In this document: one piece after another, positions 33,804 through 43,599 of the stretch | Numbering within the stretch: position 1 is the stretch's first letter | Layout of the letters: each line of letters starts with the position of its first letter | NCBI GenBank assembly: GCA_015655375.1 | Contig: JAATFD010000017.1 | Coordinates: forward strand, 1-50,880 | Length of the DNA stretch: 50,880 nt | Direction: 5' to 3' | From: Actinomycetales bacterium | GTDB taxonomy: Bacteria; Actinomycetota; Actinomycetes; Actinomycetales; Actinomycetaceae | Position numbers and translations under genes: made by a program | Notes under the pieces: model-generated | Database searches by the model: none | The model's input: the letters and a program-made list of their open reading frames with translations, nothing else | Told to the model about the DNA's origin: nothing

Positions 33804-33968
33804 GAGTGGCCCTCTCCCCGGTGAGACGTGGTGAGGTCACGGTACCCGAGGAGGCGTCGCCGCAACAGGGCTGAACACACGTTGCAGCAATCGGCCGAGG
33901 GCGCGCTTCGCACCCGGAAGAGGGCGTGATCCGACGCGATGAGAAGGCGCGGCTCGGCGGAGGAAGAG

Positions 33969-35540
33969 TCAGCCCTTCTTGACCAGGGGGAAGGTGATCG
34001 TCTCGCGAATGCCCTGGCCCGTCAGCGCCATCAGCAGGCGGTCGAGTCCCATGCCCATGCCGCCTGCCGGCGGCATGCCGTACTCCATCGCCATAAGGAA
34101 GTCCTCGTCCAGGAGCATCGCCTCTGGATCACCCTCGGCCGCCACCAGCGCCTGCGCCTCGAAACGCTGCCGCTGAATGACGGGGTCGACCAACTCGGAA
34201 TAGGCCGTGGCCAGTTCGAACCCGCGGACGTAGAGGTCCCACTTCTCGACGACGCCGGCCTTCGTGCGGTGTCCACGGGTCAGGGGGCTCGAGTCCTCGG
34301 GGAAGTCACGCACGAAGGTCGGCGCCCACAGGTGGTCGCCCACCGTCTTCTCGAAGAGGACCTCGACGATCTTGCCGGGCACGTAGTGGTCCGGGATCTC
34401 CTCGCCCAGTTCCGCAGCGAGGCCGACGAGCTCCTCACGGGGCGTGGCCGGAGTGATCGTGCGCCCCACGGCCTCCGACGTCGAGTCGTAGAGGCTGATC
34501 TCGGCCCAGGACCCGGACAGGTCGTAGGCGGTGCCATCGGGCAGGGTGACGACCTCGGTGCCGAGCGCGTCCCGGGCGGACTTCTGAATGAACTCCCGGG
34601 TCCGCCTGGCCATTGTGTCGTAGGAGCCATAGGCCTCGTAGGCCTCGAGCATCGTGAACTCCGGGGAATGCGAGGAGTCGGCGCCCTCATTGCGGAAGTT
34701 CCGGTTGATCTCGAAGACCTTGTCGACCCCGCCGACGACCGCACGCTTCAAGTACAGCTCCGGGGCGATGCGCAGGTAGAGGTCGGTGTCGTAGGCGTTC
34801 ATGTGGGTCTTGAATGGCCGGGCTGCTGCTCCCCCATGGAGCACCTGGAGCATCGGGGTCTCGATCTCGACGAATCCGGCGTCGTCGAAGTAGTCCCGCA
34901 GAGAACGCACGACTTTCGCGCGAAGACGCACCATGTCGCGCGCGGCGGGGCGCACGATCATGTCGAGGTAGCGCCGACGCACCCGCATGTCCTCCGACAG
35001 CGACATCTCGGTGCCGTCCTCGGCGGTGTAGGTCTTGGGCAGCGGACGGATCGCCTTCGACGCGATTTCCCAGGCAGGAACCCCGTCCTCACCGCGAGTC
35101 GCCATGATCGAAAGCTCACCGCGCCGCGAGGAGATGATCCGCCCGTGGACGAACAAATGATCGCCGAGGTCGACATCCGCCTTATACGCGGCCAATGACT
35201 CCATACCGATCTCCGCCGCGGAGAGCATCACCTGCAGGCGGGTGCCCTCCCCGTCCTGCAATGTTGCGAAGCAGAGTTTGCCTCCATTGCGCATCAGCAT
35301 GACGCGACCGGCGATCCCGACGACGACGTCGGTCTCCTCACCCGTCTCCAGCCCCGCGTATTCGGCACGGACCTGCTTGATCGTCGAGGTGATGGGCAGG
35401 GTCACCGGGTAGGGCGCGATCCCCTCGTCGAGGAGACGCTGACGCTTGTCGCGACGCACCTTGATCTGTTCGGGGATATCGTCGCTGTCGGTGGCGGGGG
35501 CGCTGGTCGGCTCGGTCTTCTGCTCAGTCACGCCCACCAT
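33969..35540 (-). CDS. lysS: Lysine--tRNA ligase (class II)
   Basis: 523 residues from an ATG at 35540; no Shine-Dalgarno is visible and a GTG three codons on is an alternative. The OB-fold anticodon domain covers about residues 60-170 ([23 protein letters not shown]). Class II motifs follow: [29 protein letters not shown] (motif 1), [20 protein letters not shown] (motif 2) and [13 protein letters not shown] (motif 3). It charges tRNA-Lys in the cytosol. It is 33 bases after panD, an arrangement also known, from memory, in mycobacteria, where panC, panD and lysS lie within a few genes. Confidence 0.97.
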   Translation of the reverse strand: MVGVTEQKTEPTSAPATDSDDIPEQIKVRRDKRQRLLDEGIAPYPVTLPITSTIKQVRAEYAGLETGEETDVVVGIAGRVMLMRNGGKLCFATLQDGEGTRLQVMLSAAEIGMESLAAYKADVDLGDHLFVHGRIISSRRGELSIMATRGEDGVPAWEIASKAIRPLPKTYTAEDGTEMSLSEDMRVRRRYLDMIVRPAARDMVRLRAKVVRSLRDYFDDAGFVEIETPMLQVLHGGAAARPFKTHMNAYDTDLYLRIAPELYLKRAVVGGVDKVFEINRNFRNEGADSSHSPEFTMLEAYEAYGSYDTMARRTREFIQKSARDALGTEVVTLPDGTAYDLSGSWAEISLYDSTSEAVGRTITPATPREELVGLAAELGEEIPDHYVPGKIVEVLFEKTVGDHLWAPTFVRDFPEDSSPLTRGHRTKAGVVEKWDLYVRGFELATAYSELVDPVIQRQRFEAQALVAAEGDPEAMLLDEDFLMAMEYGMPPAGGMGMGLDRLLMALTGQGIRETITFPLVKKG

Positions 35541-35573
35541 GGTAACGGCTGGACGCGGGGCACCCTCCCCGGG

Positions 35574-36026
35574 TCAGCGCCGATCCGCGTTCGCCCCGCG
35601 CGACGAGCGCAGTCCCAGCTCGCGAGCTCGCTCGGAGTCCTCGGGCACGATCCCGGCCTGAGTCGATCGATCGACGATGCGGTTGTCACCATCGACGAAG
35701 ACGACGTGGGGACGCCACTCATCCAGCTGGGATTCTGGGACCTGAGCGTAGGCCATGATGATGACGAGGTCGCCCACACTGATCAGGTGGGCCGCGGCCC
35801 CGTTGAGCTGGATGACGCCCGACCCGCGATCGCCGGCGATGGTATAGGTCGTCAGGCGGTTGCCGTTCTCAATGTCGGCGATGTCGACCTGCTGGCCCTC
35901 GCGGATGTCCGCGGCGTCAAGCAGATCCGCATCGACCGTCACGGAGCCGACGTAGTGCAGGTCGGCCGACGTCACCGTCGCCCGGTGGATCTTGCCCTGG
36001 ATCATGGGTCGCAGGACCTCGCTCAT
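35574..36026 (-). CDS. panD: Aspartate 1-decarboxylase proenzyme
   Basis: 150 residues from an ATG at 36026 that overlaps the panC stop (ATGA). The self-cleavage site is Gly27-Ser28 in HYVGSVTVD; Ser28 becomes the pyruvoyl cofactor. Other family blocks: [51 protein letters not shown]. It makes beta-alanine from aspartate, which PanC joins to pantoate. The C-terminal 30 residues after HVVFVDGDN form a tail longer than in E. coli (126 residues), a common feature of actinobacterial PanD. No coaX (type III pantothenate kinase) gene follows, although mycobacteria have one here. Confidence 0.96.
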   Translation of the reverse strand: MSEVLRPMIQGKIHRATVTSADLHYVGSVTVDADLLDAADIREGQQVDIADIENGNRLTTYTIAGDRGSGVIQLNGAAAHLISVGDLVIIMAYAQVPESQLDEWRPHVVFVDGDNRIVDRSTQAGIVPEDSERARELGLRSSRGANADRR

Positions 36027-36958
36027 CGCGCGGCCTCCGTCCCGTCCGCCGGACGTCCGTCCGCCTCGTGCACGCACTCGGCCTGCAGACCCGCAGCCAC
36101 ACCGCCGATCGTCAGTGGTTGGTTGTCGATCAGGCGGGTCGATCCGACACGGGCCGCCATCACCAGCACCGCCGGAGTGCCCGGCGCCGTCACATCGTTG
36201 ATCTCATCGAACGTCAGTGGGTCCACCAGCGCCACGTAGTCGACGTCGACACCGTCCTCGACCTCGAGGACTCCTCGTGCCGCGGCAAGGATCTGAGAGG
36301 CTGGCCGGCCTCCCTCGGCGACGGACACACCGGCATTGAGTCCGCGGGACAGCGCACGAGCGTGGACACGCTCGGCCTCGCTGAGGTAGCGATTGCGACT
36401 GGACAGCGCCACGCCGTCGGCGTCGCGCACGATGGGGACGCCCTCGATTCGCACCGGCAGGTCGAGGTCGCGCACGAGTGTGCGCACCATCGCGAGCTGC
36501 TGGGCGTCCTTCTGCCCGAAGAACGCGACATCGGGACGCACGAGGCCGAACACCTTCGTGACGATCAGCGCGACTCCGCCCAAGTGGGTCGGTCGGGTCG
36601 CACCCTCCAGGACGCGGGCGATCGGACCGGGATCGATCGAGATTCGAGGCTCGACCGGATAGACCTCAGAAGGCTCGGGGGCGAAAACGACGTCGGCACC
36701 AACCTCGGACAAGGCCGCGACGTCGGCCTCGAGTGTGCGCGGGTAAGCCTCGAAGTCCTCACCGGGGGCGAACTGGGTCGGGTTGACAAAGATCGAGACG
36801 ACGACGTGGTCGGCGAGGGCGTGGGCCCGTCGGACCAGCTGGAGGTGCCCCGCGTGCAACGCCCCCATGGTCATGACGAGGGCGCGGGAGCCCTCCAGCG
36901 AATCGAGCGCCTGGGCGAGCTCCTCGCGCGTACGAGCAATGACGGGTGTGGCGGTCAC
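36023..36958 (-). CDS. panC: Pantothenate synthetase
   Basis: About 311 residues from a GTG at 36958, where AAGGAGG sits eight bases upstream; an ATG at 36991 would place that site inside the gene. Nucleotidyltransferase motifs are present: [17 protein letters not shown] (HIGH-type HAGH), [32 protein letters not shown] and [10 protein letters not shown] (KMSKS-like). The enzyme uses ATP to join pantoate and beta-alanine in coenzyme A synthesis. It overlaps panD by four bases, and together they cover the last steps to pantothenate. The ketopantoate genes panB and panE are not in the window. Confidence 0.97.
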   Translation of the reverse strand: MTATPVIARTREELAQALDSLEGSRALVMTMGALHAGHLQLVRRAHALADHVVVSIFVNPTQFAPGEDFEAYPRTLEADVAALSEVGADVVFAPEPSEVYPVEPRISIDPGPIARVLEGATRPTHLGGVALIVTKVFGLVRPDVAFFGQKDAQQLAMVRTLVRDLDLPVRIEGVPIVRDADGVALSSRNRYLSEAERVHARALSRGLNAGVSVAEGGRPASQILAAARGVLEVEDGVDVDYVALVDPLTFDEINDVTAPGTPAVLVMAARVGSTRLIDNQPLTIGGVAAGLQAECVHEADGRPADGTEAAR

Positions 36959-37023
36959 GGATCGTCCCTCCTTGGGGGTCTTGGTCCCCATTGTCGCGCG
37001 CGAGCGAGCGCGACCGCACGTCC

Positions 37024-37055
37024 GAGAATGCGGCGGTTCTCACGCCCGCATTCTC
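37024..37055 (-). terminator. Inverted repeat at the end of the DUF2520 gene
   Basis: GAGAATGCGG (37024-37033) and CCGCATTCTC (37046-37055) form a perfect 10-base stem with a 12-base loop overlapping the stop codon. A second stem GTCGCGC/GCGCGAC (36993-37014) follows. Neither has a T run, so this could be an attenuator rather than a full stop before panC. Confidence 0.5.
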
Positions 37056-37947
37056 ACTCCTCGCCGAGGACGAGGGCGGAAAGGATCTCCAGTGCGACGC
37101 GTTCCGAGACCCGGTGGGAGGCCTCAAGCATGCGAACCGTGGCGCGGGCGAGCTGGGCATATGTGTCAGCCACGTCCTCGAGGTCCTCCTCATCGAGCAG
37201 GGACTGCATGTGGTGGGCGACCGTCCCGGAATCCCCCCGGGCAACCGGACCCGACAGGCCCGCCTCGCCCTCGCGCAGGGCACGATCCAGCGTGGCCTCG
37301 AGAAGGGGACGCAAATAGGAACCCGGGTCGTCGATGCCGGCGTCGCTCAGTACTCGGCTGGCCTGGGAGACGAGGGTGACCAAGTGATTCGACGCGTGGG
37401 CGAGGCCCGCGTGGTAGAGCCCCCGACGGTCCTCGTCGACGACGACGGGCTCGCCACCCATCTCGACGACCAGCGCCTGGGCGATCGGCAGGACCGGCCC
37501 CGGCGCGGTGACGGCGAACGGGGTCCCGACCAGGCGGGCGACGTCGAGGGAGGTCCCGGTGAAGGTCATCGCGGGATGGATCGCCAGGGGAATCACCCCG
37601 GACCTGCGGGCCGGATCCAGTACCGAGACGCCGAACGCCCCCGACGTGTGGACGACGAGTTGGCCCGCCTGCCACGCCCCCAGGTCCGCCAGTCCCGCGA
37701 CCAGTCCAGCCAGTGCGTCGTCTGGCACCGCGATGACGACCAGCTCGCACCGGTCCACGAGGTCGGGGACCTCGAGGACCGGGACCTCCGGCAGCATCGC
37801 GTCGGCGCGCTCGCGGGCCGCATCGGAGGATGCGGAGACGCCGACCAGGGCGTGCCCCGCTGCTCGCAGGGCCGAGCCCAGGACCGGTCCGACATGCCCC
37901 ATTCCGATGACACCCACGCCGAGGCGCCCGGGCCGTTGAGCCGTCAT
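37054..37947 (-). CDS. Rossmann-fold DUF2520 protein (panC-linked)
   Basis: 297 residues from an ATG at 37947, on an ATGA overlap with the PH-domain gene. The N-terminus is an NAD(P)-binding Rossmann unit (GVGVIGMGHVGPVLGSALRAAGHALVGVSASSD), followed by a helical DUF2520 domain (RGLYHAGLAHASNHLVTLVSQA; LLEATLDRALREG). The family resembles ketopantoate and pyrroline reductases. From memory, in mycobacteria the homologue sits directly before panC as here, which hints at a role in pantoate supply. No biochemical function is established to my knowledge. It is the last gene of a coupled three-gene run. Confidence 0.9.
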   Translation of the reverse strand: MTAQRPGRLGVGVIGMGHVGPVLGSALRAAGHALVGVSASSDAARERADAMLPEVPVLEVPDLVDRCELVVIAVPDDALAGLVAGLADLGAWQAGQLVVHTSGAFGVSVLDPARRSGVIPLAIHPAMTFTGTSLDVARLVGTPFAVTAPGPVLPIAQALVVEMGGEPVVVDEDRRGLYHAGLAHASNHLVTLVSQASRVLSDAGIDDPGSYLRPLLEATLDRALREGEAGLSGPVARGDSGTVAHHMQSLLDEEDLEDVADTYAQLARATVRMLEASHRVSERVALEILSALVLGEE

Positions 37948-39584
37948 TGCTCCGTTCCCTCCACGCCGGCCTCCGGTACCCCGACCCGGTCGAGGGCGGA
38001 GGAAACCCGCATCATCCACTTCTCCGGAGGCTCGCTCGCCCGCCTGACGCGGGACAGGGGCAGGAGCCGTTCGAGCAGCGCACTGGCCGCCTCCGCGTCG
38101 ACGTGGACCGCACGCAACCGGACTGGGCCCGGAACGACGTGCATGTGCAGGGTCGCCAAACCTCGTTTGCGTTGCCAGGGGCCTTGCTCCACTGCGACCG
38201 ACTGCAGACGTTCCACCGGCGCGAGTCGGAGTTCCCGGCTCAACCGCCCGTCGCGCACCGCGAGCACCGTCTCTGTCAACGCGACCCCGCGTCGACGCCT
38301 CACCCACGGGTCGAACAGACGTGAGCTCTCGGGGTTCGGAAGGAATCCGTGATCGGCCCCCGTCCCGAACAGACCGGCCTGGATGAAGCCGATGGGATCC
38401 TCGACTCCGAGGTCGCGGATGACCAACCACAGCGCCAGCTCGGCCTCGCGCCGGGTGCCGACCGGAAGGAGGACATCGGTCGAGGACGACGTCGAGGACG
38501 CGTCGGAATGATCTCGGCCATATCCGGCTTGCGCAATCGTCACGCGATACCATCCACGCCTGCGCCACAACAGAGGCTGAACGACACGCACCGCATGGAC
38601 CCGGCGCGGCGGGATCGTCTGCGATCGGGACTCCGTCAGCCCTCGCCGGATGCGGATCCCGTCGGCGGAGACAGCCGCGTGGAAACCGAACTCCCCGGAG
38701 AAACGGCCCCAGACGTAGGACACGAGTCCGACTCCCATCGGTACCCAGGCCCACGCGGCGAGCAGCACCCCCGGGCCGGCGATGACCACGGCGACGATGA
38801 TCCCGACGACCAGCGCGACGGTGGCAATGATCCCGAGCATCACGCCCACCGAGAGGAAGAGGGAACCGAGCAGCATTCCGGTCGACACGTCGTAGACAGG
38901 ACGCTCATCGGCGACCGGAGCGCCCGCACGGGTGTGCGAACCCGTCCGGGAATCGGTGGTGTCCTCACCCGCGATCGCGGCACCGACCCCACCGTCGGCA
39001 TCGGGCTGGTGGGTCCCAGCCGAATCCAGGTACACCCCGGCAGCGCGGGCAAGGATCTCCGCCCGCAGGTCCTCCAGGACCGGGGTCGTCAGGTAACCGA
39101 TCGACAGATTCGACCCAGATCCTCCCGCGACCTCGACATTGAGCCGCCCCAGCCCGAAGACCCGCCCGAGCAGCGGATGGACGAGGTCAACGGCCTGGAC
39201 GCGATCGAGACGGGCGTGACGCTGGGAGCGGAAAAGGATCCCGGACCGGAACCAGACCGCGTCGTCGGTGACCGCGTAGGACGTGGCACGCCAGGCGAGC
39301 CACGAGTAGACGCCCGCGATCAGCAGGAACACGGCAAGGCCGGCGACGATGATCACGACGATGAACGCACGTCCGTGCGAACTCGCCCACGGAGAGGCCA
39401 GGACCTGGGCGACGGTGTCCGCGTTCTGCCAGACGAGAATCGCGAGGACGGCCGCGAGCGCCTTCCACGCGTTGAGCACCGGGGAGACCGGATGGACACG
39501 ACGCCAGCGGTCGTCGGGCACGCCCTCGTCGACAGCGCGGACCCGGCTGGTCCGCTTGCCCCCCGGCTCCCCCGTGACGTTCAC
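37944..39584 (-). CDS. Membrane protein with tandem bacterial PH domains (YdbT-like)
   Basis: 546 residues from a GTG at 39584 overlapping the previous gene's stop (GTGA). Two membrane hairpins flank bPH2 domains: an early pair (VLNAWKALAAVLAILVWQ; AFIVVIIVAGLAVFLLIAGVYSWLAW) then SYAVTDDAVWFRSGILFRSQRHARLDRVQAVDLVHPLLGRVFGLG, a typical bPH2 start. A second copy begins SADGIRIRRGLTESRSQTIPPRRVHAVRVVQPLLWRR, and a third weaker copy near residue 450 (VLAVRDGRLSRELRLAPVERLQS). Such proteins occur in pairs with a short bPH2 partner, as here. Their role is thought to be at the cell envelope; in Bacillus YdbST are implicated in resistance to antimicrobial peptides. Confidence 0.88.
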   Translation of the reverse strand: MNVTGEPGGKRTSRVRAVDEGVPDDRWRRVHPVSPVLNAWKALAAVLAILVWQNADTVAQVLASPWASSHGRAFIVVIIVAGLAVFLLIAGVYSWLAWRATSYAVTDDAVWFRSGILFRSQRHARLDRVQAVDLVHPLLGRVFGLGRLNVEVAGGSGSNLSIGYLTTPVLEDLRAEILARAAGVYLDSAGTHQPDADGGVGAAIAGEDTTDSRTGSHTRAGAPVADERPVYDVSTGMLLGSLFLSVGVMLGIIATVALVVGIIVAVVIAGPGVLLAAWAWVPMGVGLVSYVWGRFSGEFGFHAAVSADGIRIRRGLTESRSQTIPPRRVHAVRVVQPLLWRRRGWYRVTIAQAGYGRDHSDASSTSSSTDVLLPVGTRREAELALWLVIRDLGVEDPIGFIQAGLFGTGADHGFLPNPESSRLFDPWVRRRRGVALTETVLAVRDGRLSRELRLAPVERLQSVAVEQGPWQRKRGLATLHMHVVPGPVRLRAVHVDAEAASALLERLLPLSRVRRASEPPEKWMMRVSSALDRVGVPEAGVEGTEQ

Positions 39585-40063
39585 AATCCCGCCAGTTCGG
39601 CCGACCCGCGCTGGGCGAGCATGTCACGCAGACGGACAGCCTCCTCCGCTGGAAGACCGTCCAGAGCTCCCGAGGTCTCCACCGACGCGGTGTGCAACGT
39701 GATCGAGGCGATGCCGAAGTGTCGGGCGATCGGCCCCTCATTGACGTCCACGTATTGAATGCGCCCATAGGGCACGACGGTCAGACGGCGGAACAGGATC
39801 CCTCGACGCACGAGGAACTCGTCCTCGCCCTCGGCGAACCCGATGGCGCGGACCTGATGAGGAACCAACCACAGGAGCCACACCATGATGGCGAGGAACA
39901 CTCCGGTCCCGATCCACACCCATGGGGTCACCACCACGGCGAGCACGGCGCATGCCAGTGCAGGGACGAGAGTCCAGACCAGCAGGCCCACGACCCGAAC
40001 CGTGACGAGTCGAGCAGAGACGGGACGGAACTCCGCGTCTCCGGGGTTCAAGGGATCGACCAC
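39581..40063 (-). CDS. Small bacterial PH-domain membrane protein (YdbS-like)
   Basis: 160 residues from a GTG at 40063 with GGAAGGA seven bases upstream. Two membrane helices (VGLLVWTLVPALACAVLAVVV; WIGTGVFLAIMVWLLWLVP) are followed by one bPH2 domain: EFLVRRGILFRRLTVVPYGRIQYVDVNEGPIARHFGIASITLHTAS. It is the shorter partner of the large PH-domain protein, and the two genes overlap. The operon (two PH genes, DUF2520, perhaps panC, panD, lysS) is transcribed away from the two-component system, sharing a 185-base promoter region with it. Confidence 0.88.
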   Translation of the reverse strand: MVDPLNPGDAEFRPVSARLVTVRVVGLLVWTLVPALACAVLAVVVTPWVWIGTGVFLAIMVWLLWLVPHQVRAIGFAEGEDEFLVRRGILFRRLTVVPYGRIQYVDVNEGPIARHFGIASITLHTASVETSGALDGLPAEEAVRLRDMLAQRGSAELAGL

Positions 40064-40248
40064 CGGCTGTCCTTCCGCTCGTCATCGGACGGCCTCGCTC
40101 CTCAACGGCGACGCCGTCACCGATTCCATCCTCCCATATTGCCGCTGCGCCGCCTGCCGCTCGCCCCGTTGCATGCCTGCGCCATTCATCCACGCCACGC
40201 TCACCTCACTCACAGCAAACACTCAGATTCACTGGGGACACTAGCCCC

Positions 40249-40968
40249 ATGACGACCCTTGATTCCCGACCCGCCGAGGGCGAGGCCCGGCTCCTCGTCG
40301 TCGACGACGAGCCGAACATCCGAGATCTTCTGGCTTCCTCCCTGCGTTTCGCGGGTTTCGACGTCCTGTCCGCCGAGGACGGTGCTGGCGCCTATCACTT
40401 GGCCGTCGAGGAGCACCCCGATCTGATGGTTCTCGACGTCATGCTGCCCGACATGGACGGTTTCACCGTGACCCGGAGACTGCGCGAAGCCGGAGTCCAG
40501 GTCCCGGTCCTCTTCCTCACGGCACGCGACGACATGCGCGACAAGATCCAAGGACTGACCGTGGGTGGTGACGATTACGTCACCAAGCCGTTCGGCCTCG
40601 AGGAGGTTGTCGCCCGGATCCGCGCGATCCTGCGCCGGACTCGTCAAAACAGCGAGGACGACGGCACGCTGCGCGTCGCCGATCTCGAACTCGAGGAGGA
40701 TGCCCACGAAGTCCGTCGCGCCGGCGTGGACATCGACCTGTCCCCCACCGAGTTCAAGCTCCTGCGTTACCTGATGATCAATGAGGGCCGCGTCGTCTCC
40801 AAGATGCAAATCCTCGACCACGTCTGGGAATACGACTGGGACGGCGAGGCCGCCATCGTCGAGTCCTACATCTCCTATCTGCGGCGCAAGCTCGCCGTCG
40901 AGGGCTCCAGCGGGGAGCTCATCCATACTCGCCGCGGAGTCGGATACATCCTGCGCGAGGAGAACTAG
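40249..40968 (+). CDS. OmpR-family response regulator (TrcR-like)
   Basis: 239 residues. The receiver domain has acidic Asp19/Asp20 in LLVVDDEP, phospho-acceptor Asp63 in LMVLDVMLPDMDGF, Thr91 in FLTARDD and Lys113 in DDYVTKPFGLEE. The winged-helix DNA-binding domain follows (LSPTEFKLLRYLMINEGRVVSKMQILDHVW; ISYLRRKL; HTRRGVGYIL). The sequence, with ARDDMRDKIQGLTVGGDDYV, is close to the actinobacterial TrcR/TcrA group. It is followed after four bases by its histidine kinase gene. It binds DNA as a dimer after phosphorylation. The signal and targets are unknown. Confidence 0.94.
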   Translation: MTTLDSRPAEGEARLLVVDDEPNIRDLLASSLRFAGFDVLSAEDGAGAYHLAVEEHPDLMVLDVMLPDMDGFTVTRRLREAGVQVPVLFLTARDDMRDKIQGLTVGGDDYVTKPFGLEEVVARIRAILRRTRQNSEDDGTLRVADLELEEDAHEVRRAGVDIDLSPTEFKLLRYLMINEGRVVSKMQILDHVWEYDWDGEAAIVESYISYLRRKLAVEGSSGELIHTRRGVGYILREEN

Positions 40969-40972
40969 CCCC

Positions 40973-42535
40973 ATGCGCTGGGTCGACAGCGCCCGCGAGA
41001 GCTGGCGCGCGAAGCCCCTGGTCGTCCGAATGGTGTCGCTGATCATCGTGCTCCTCACCATCGGGCTCGCGATGTCCGGCACCGTGATGATCGGACTGTT
41101 GCAGAGGCATCTCATCCATCAGATCGACGAGCAGCTGACATCCTCCGCCTCAAGCCTCGCCAACCAGACCTCGGACACCGATTCCTCCAGCGCGCAACCG
41201 AATGTCCCGACGCAGTACTACATCCGGCGTCCCGTCCTCTCGCCGCTCTCAGAGGATTCGTGGATCATGACCACCCAGATCTCGGACCAGACCCGCGATC
41301 AGTATGGGGAACCCGAGATCCCCGAACTCCTCACCATCGGAACCACCAGGAACGGCATCCAGGTTCCCCGCACCGATGCCGTCACGGTGCGCTCCTCCAA
41401 GGCCGGATCGACGTGGCGCGCGATCTCGGTGCTGCTGGTGCGCGCGGACACGAACACGCCCGTCGGGGTCATGACGATCGCGCTGCCCCTCGACGACGTC
41501 CAACGCACACTGGTCAACACCGGGACCTACTTCCTCATCGCGGCCGGCGTCATCATCGTCCTGGGCGGCACACTCGCCCACTACCTCGTGCGGCGCTCCC
41601 TGCTGCCCCTGCGCAACATCGAGTCGGTGGCAGGAAAGATCGCTGCGGGAGATCTCACGCAGCGCGTCAACCCGGAGCCGCCATCCACCGAGGTCGGCTC
41701 CCTGGCGTTGTCGCTCAACACGATGCTCACCCAGGTCGAGCAGTCCTTCGAGGCCCGCGAGCGCTCCGAACTCAAGATCCGCCGCTTCGTCTCCGACGCC
41801 TCCCACGAGCTACGTACCCCTCTGGCGGCGATCCGCGGCTATGGCGAGCTCTATCAGATGGGCGGGGTCCCCGACGAGCGCGTTCCCGACGTCATGGGAC
41901 GCATCCAGTCGGAGGCGACCCGCATGGGGTCGTTGGTCGAGGACCTCCTCACCTTGGCCCGCCTCGATGAGGGCCGCGCATTGGTCTTCACCGACGTTGA
42001 CCTCGTCAAGCTGGCGGACAACGCGTCCTTCGACCTGCAGGCGCTCGATCCGACCCGGTCGGTGCGCACCGTGTCCCTGTCCGGACGACATCCCCCGATG
42101 ACGTTGGTCGTGTCCGCCGACCGCGATCGGGTCCAACAGGTCTTCACGAACCTCATCGGCAACATCGACCGGTACACCCCCGCCGGATCGCCGGTCGAGC
42201 TGGCCCTCGGTGAGACCGATGGCAAGGCCATCGTCGAATTCCGCGATCACGGACCCGGGATCTCCGCCCGTGACCAGCAGCGGGTCTTCGAGCGATTCTA
42301 CCGGGCGGAGGACTCGCGGTCCCGCTCGCTGGGGGGATCTGGTCTGGGCCTGGCCATCGTCTCCGGGATTCTCTCGGCCCACCACGGAGGGGCGACACTG
42401 TCGCGCACGCGTGGAGGCGGGCTGACCGTGCGGATCGAGTTGCCTCTCCACCGCGACGATCCTCACGTGGGCCCGATCAGGGAAGACGCTGAGGATACCG
42501 GACCGGGCGTCAGTGAGGCCCACCACGCGTCGTGA
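40973..42535 (+). CDS. Sensor histidine kinase (TrcS-like)
   Basis: 520 residues from an ATG at 40973, four bases past the regulator stop. Membrane segment 1 lies near residues 20-45 (VVRMVSLIIVLLTIGLAMSGTVMIGLL), followed by an outside sensor loop of about 130 residues, and membrane segment 2 near residue 185 (TYFLIAAGVIIVLGGTLAHYL). A HAMP linker comes next, then the H-box FVSDASHELRTPLAAIRGY with His278 as the phosphorylated residue. ATP-binding boxes follow: QQVFTNLIGNIDRYTP (N), FRDHGPGIS (G1), FERFYRAEDSRSR (F) and GGSGLGLAIV (G2). It phosphorylates the neighbouring regulator. The stimulus is not visible. Confidence 0.94.
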   Translation: MRWVDSARESWRAKPLVVRMVSLIIVLLTIGLAMSGTVMIGLLQRHLIHQIDEQLTSSASSLANQTSDTDSSSAQPNVPTQYYIRRPVLSPLSEDSWIMTTQISDQTRDQYGEPEIPELLTIGTTRNGIQVPRTDAVTVRSSKAGSTWRAISVLLVRADTNTPVGVMTIALPLDDVQRTLVNTGTYFLIAAGVIIVLGGTLAHYLVRRSLLPLRNIESVAGKIAAGDLTQRVNPEPPSTEVGSLALSLNTMLTQVEQSFEARERSELKIRRFVSDASHELRTPLAAIRGYGELYQMGGVPDERVPDVMGRIQSEATRMGSLVEDLLTLARLDEGRALVFTDVDLVKLADNASFDLQALDPTRSVRTVSLSGRHPPMTLVVSADRDRVQQVFTNLIGNIDRYTPAGSPVELALGETDGKAIVEFRDHGPGISARDQQRVFERFYRAEDSRSRSLGGSGLGLAIVSGILSAHHGGATLSRTRGGGLTVRIELPLHRDDPHVGPIREDAEDTGPGVSEAHHAS

Positions 42536-42594
42536 CTCGCCACCAGGATGTGACTAGCATGAGGCGGTATTGTTCCCGGACAGGAGTGGATCAC

Positions 42595-43599
42595 ATGGGT
42601 GCAGAAGCACCTCAGTGGCTCTTCGGATCGTTCGTCCAAGCCATGCAGGAGGTCGGTGCAACCGCACCGATGGCCGACCTCGACGGCGAGGCGCGCGACC
42701 TCGTGGACCGCTGGACCGAACCCGGTCGTCGCGTCCACAACCTCCGGCACCTCGTTGATGTCCTCGCCAGAGTCGACGAGCTCGCGCCCACGACCCACGA
42801 CCCGGACGTTCTGCGCGTGGCGACGTGGTATCACGGCGCGGTCCTCAATACGGCTGCTGCCGCCCTGCTGGTCGACACCGACCCGGTCGTACTCGCACGC
42901 TCCTGCGTTTCCCACACCTCCGATCGCCTGACCGCTCTGGGAGTCAGCGAGGACGTCGCTGCCCGCATCGGGGAGCTGATCATCATCCTGGCGACCCACA
43001 CCGCTCCCCGCGACGACCTGGATGCCCAGGTCCTCGTCGATGCGGACCTCGCCGCTTTGGCCGCGACGCCGCAGGAGTACAAGAAGTATCGACAGATGCT
43101 CCGCGAGGAATACAACGTTGACGACCTCACCTATCTGCGTGCCCGGCGTCTGATCGTGCGCCGGCTTCTCTCGCGGCCCTCCGTTTTTCAGTCTCCGCGC
43201 GGTCAAGCATGGGAGGCGCGGGCTCGGGAAAACCTCGAAGCGGAACTGGCCAAGGTCGACGAGGCCATTGCCCGGCTGGATCCCGCGGACCCCGCGGCGC
43301 GGCCCGTCGACGAGGAGGACGACCTCGAGCAGACCACCGAGGCTCCCTTGGCCACCGGACCCGGTGAGGAGGGAGAACCGGTCGGCTCGACCGGGACGAT
43401 CATCATCAAACGCCGCCATCTCAAGAAGAACGTCTGCTCGACCGCTCCCGACGAGCCGAGTACGACGACCGGTCGCCTTCCGACACTGAAGACGACAGAC
43501 GACGACCGATCGGCGGCCACCTCGGACGAGGATGACGCGTCGTCCCTGGAGACTGCCATCGACGCCCTCGATGTGCCCTCCCGCCCCTCGCGAGGCTGA
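42595..43599 (+). CDS. HD-superfamily phosphohydrolase-like protein with altered HD motif
   Basis: 334 residues from an ATG at 42595 with AGGAG eight bases upstream; the frame opens earlier, at 42532, without such a site. It matches the predicted metal-dependent HD group (COG4339): YHN/H block as RRVHNLRHLVDVL, the HD block as VATWYHGAVLN, then LILATHT-like IIILATHTAP and VDADLAALA. The central His-Asp is His-Gly, so one metal ligand is lost. The remaining His and Asp ligands persist. After residue 230 comes a 100-residue acidic, low-complexity tail (DEEDDLEQTTEAP...). The function is unknown. It follows the histidine kinase by 59 bases and may be in the same transcript. Confidence 0.78.
   Translation: MGAEAPQWLFGSFVQAMQEVGATAPMADLDGEARDLVDRWTEPGRRVHNLRHLVDVLARVDELAPTTHDPDVLRVATWYHGAVLNTAAAALLVDTDPVVLARSCVSHTSDRLTALGVSEDVAARIGELIIILATHTAPRDDLDAQVLVDADLAALAATPQEYKKYRQMLREEYNVDDLTYLRARRLIVRRLLSRPSVFQSPRGQAWEARARENLEAELAKVDEAIARLDPADPAARPVDEEDDLEQTTEAPLATGPGEEGEPVGSTGTIIIKRRHLKKNVCSTAPDEPSTTTGRLPTLKTTDDDRSAATSDEDDASSLETAIDALDVPSRPSRG

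Noticed and set aside
37948-38754. Upstream extension of the DUF2520 frame
   Set aside because: It overlaps the PH-domain gene; the ATG at 37947 on the ATGA overlap is the natural start.
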